Assembly (NCBI GenBank): GCA_002407725.1
Contig: DHOD01000064.1
Location: 1 to 6,183, forward strand
DNA length: 6,183 nucleotides
Reading direction: 5' to 3'
From: Christensenella sp. UBA5399
GTDB taxonomy: Bacteria > Bacillota > Clostridia > Christensenellales > Christensenellaceae
Positions 5,661 to 6,183 of this stretch are shown one piece after another; the stretch's first letter is position 1; each line of letters opens with the position of its first letter. The position numbers and the translations under genes are program-made. The notes beneath the pieces were generated by a model. The model was given only the letters and a program-made list of their open reading frames with translations. It had not been told where the DNA came from and made no database searches.

Positions 5661-6183
5661 ATGTACGAGTGGAACGAAGCGATACAAAAAATGATCGACT
5701 GGATCGAGGAGCACCTGGAGGAGAATCCGACGCTGCCCGCCATGGCAAGGCAGATTGGATATTCGCCATACTATTGCTCCAACCAGTTTCACCGTGTGGT
5801 GGGCAAAACCATCAAGAGCTATGTGGCGCAAAGGCGGCTCGCGCGGGCCGCCATGGAGATCCGCGATACGAACGCGCGGCTGATAGACATTGCGGTCAAA
5901 TACGGATTTTCGTCACAGCAGGCGATGACGCGTGCTTTTGCGGAGCGTTACGGATGCACGCCGGCAGCATACCGCAGTGCGCCCGGGCCGCTGGGGCTCA
6001 CTGTCAAAAAGGAGGTTCTCTTTCCCGAGCATATTGTAAAGGAGAGCGAGAAGAGTATGAGCGAAAATGTTTTAACAAAACCGTATGTGCGGATGGAGTA
6101 TATCCCGGCGCACAAATTTATTGGGATATGGGACAAAGAGGTGCAGACTTACTGTGATTTTTGGGAACGGCACGATTGTGACA
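5661..6183 (+). CDS. AraC-family regulator with C-terminal effector-binding domain (3' truncated)
   Basis: This is a transcription regulator of the AraC/XylS class, open from the ATG at 5661 to the window end with 174 codons and no stop. The strong site GAGGGAG (5648-5654) precedes the ATG by six bases. Unlike classical AraC proteins, the DNA-binding domain is N-terminal (about 1-105). Helix-turn-helix 1 is near LPAMARQIGYSPYYCSNQFH (25-44). Helix-turn-helix 2 is RLIDIAVKYGFSSQQAMTRAF (73-93), followed by the class signature YGCTPAAYR (97-105). A linker (106-135) leads into LTKPYVRMEYIPAHKFIGIWD (138-158), the start of a GyrI-like/AraC effector-binding domain that should sense a small, perhaps cationic or hydrophobic, ligand, as in Rob and BmrR relatives. 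The end of that domain lies beyond the window. It is divergent from the esterase gene with 155 bases between start codons, so reciprocal regulation is plausible but inferred. Confidence 0.93.
   Translation, partial: MYEWNEAIQKMIDWIEEHLEENPTLPAMARQIGYSPYYCSNQFHRVVGKTIKSYVAQRRLARAAMEIRDTNARLIDIAVKYGFSSQQAMTRAFAERYGCTPAAYRSAPGPLGLTVKKEVLFPEHIVKESEKSMSENVLTKPYVRMEYIPAHKFIGIWDKEVQTYCDFWERHDCD

Noticed and set aside
6009..6015. Perfect AAGGAGG Shine-Dalgarno-like sequence inside the AraC-type gene
   Set aside because: No start codon lies at usable spacing downstream; it is explained by Lys-Glu codons.
5642..6157. 171-codon + strand open frame overlapping the AraC-type gene
   Set aside because: The frame starting at 5661 gives a clear AraC domain plus effector domain and a good ribosome binding site; the other frame gives no recognisable protein.

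Overview
The window looks like a chromosomal segment of a Bacillota (Clostridia-type) bacterium with roughly even to moderately GC-rich composition. The evidence is the strong AGGAG/GAGGG-type ribosome binding sites, a TTG start, the pst-phoU-response regulator-kinase order, the Clostridia-style AraC regulator with a fused effector domain, and dense leading-strand coding. No genus can be named from the sequence. A Christensenella- or Oscillospira-like lineage is only a guess from composition.

Region 1 (1-3713, + strand) is the distal part of a phosphate uptake and phosphate-sensing locus. It holds the 3' part of pstB (the ATPase of the PstSCAB importer), phoU abutting it (TAAATG), then a PhoB/PhoP-type response regulator and a PhoR-type membrane histidine kinase separated by one base. 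Together these form a transport-sensing loop: PstSCAB and PhoU report phosphate flux to PhoR, which phosphorylates the response regulator, which controls the Pho regulon. A perfect extended -10 (TGATATAAT) lies between phoU and the regulator, so the two-component pair probably has its own promoter as well as read-through.

Region 2 (3714-3888) is a convergent intergenic space with a strong bidirectional intrinsic terminator at 3832-3866 and a smaller hairpin at 3735-3752.

Region 3 (3889-5505, - strand) holds two serine hydrolases of the alpha/beta fold that are not close copies of each other. One is a membrane-anchored alpha/beta hydrolase (3889-4599); the other is a cytoplasmic esterase D/tributyrin-esterase-like protein (4714-5505). 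Both keep a complete Ser-Asp-His triad. The 114-base gap between them has a candidate promoter with two inverted repeats.

Region 4 (5506-6183) is a divergent promoter region followed by an AraC-family regulator on the + strand, cut by the window end. Its N-terminal AraC DNA-binding domain is followed by the beginning of a GyrI-like effector-binding domain. It may control the adjacent esterase, itself, or both.

Nothing here amounts to a clearly novel system. The points most worth a second look are the Pro-to-Leu change next to the response regulator's phosphorylation site, the internal promoter shared in sequence with the araC-type promoter, and the palindromes in the hydrolase promoter.
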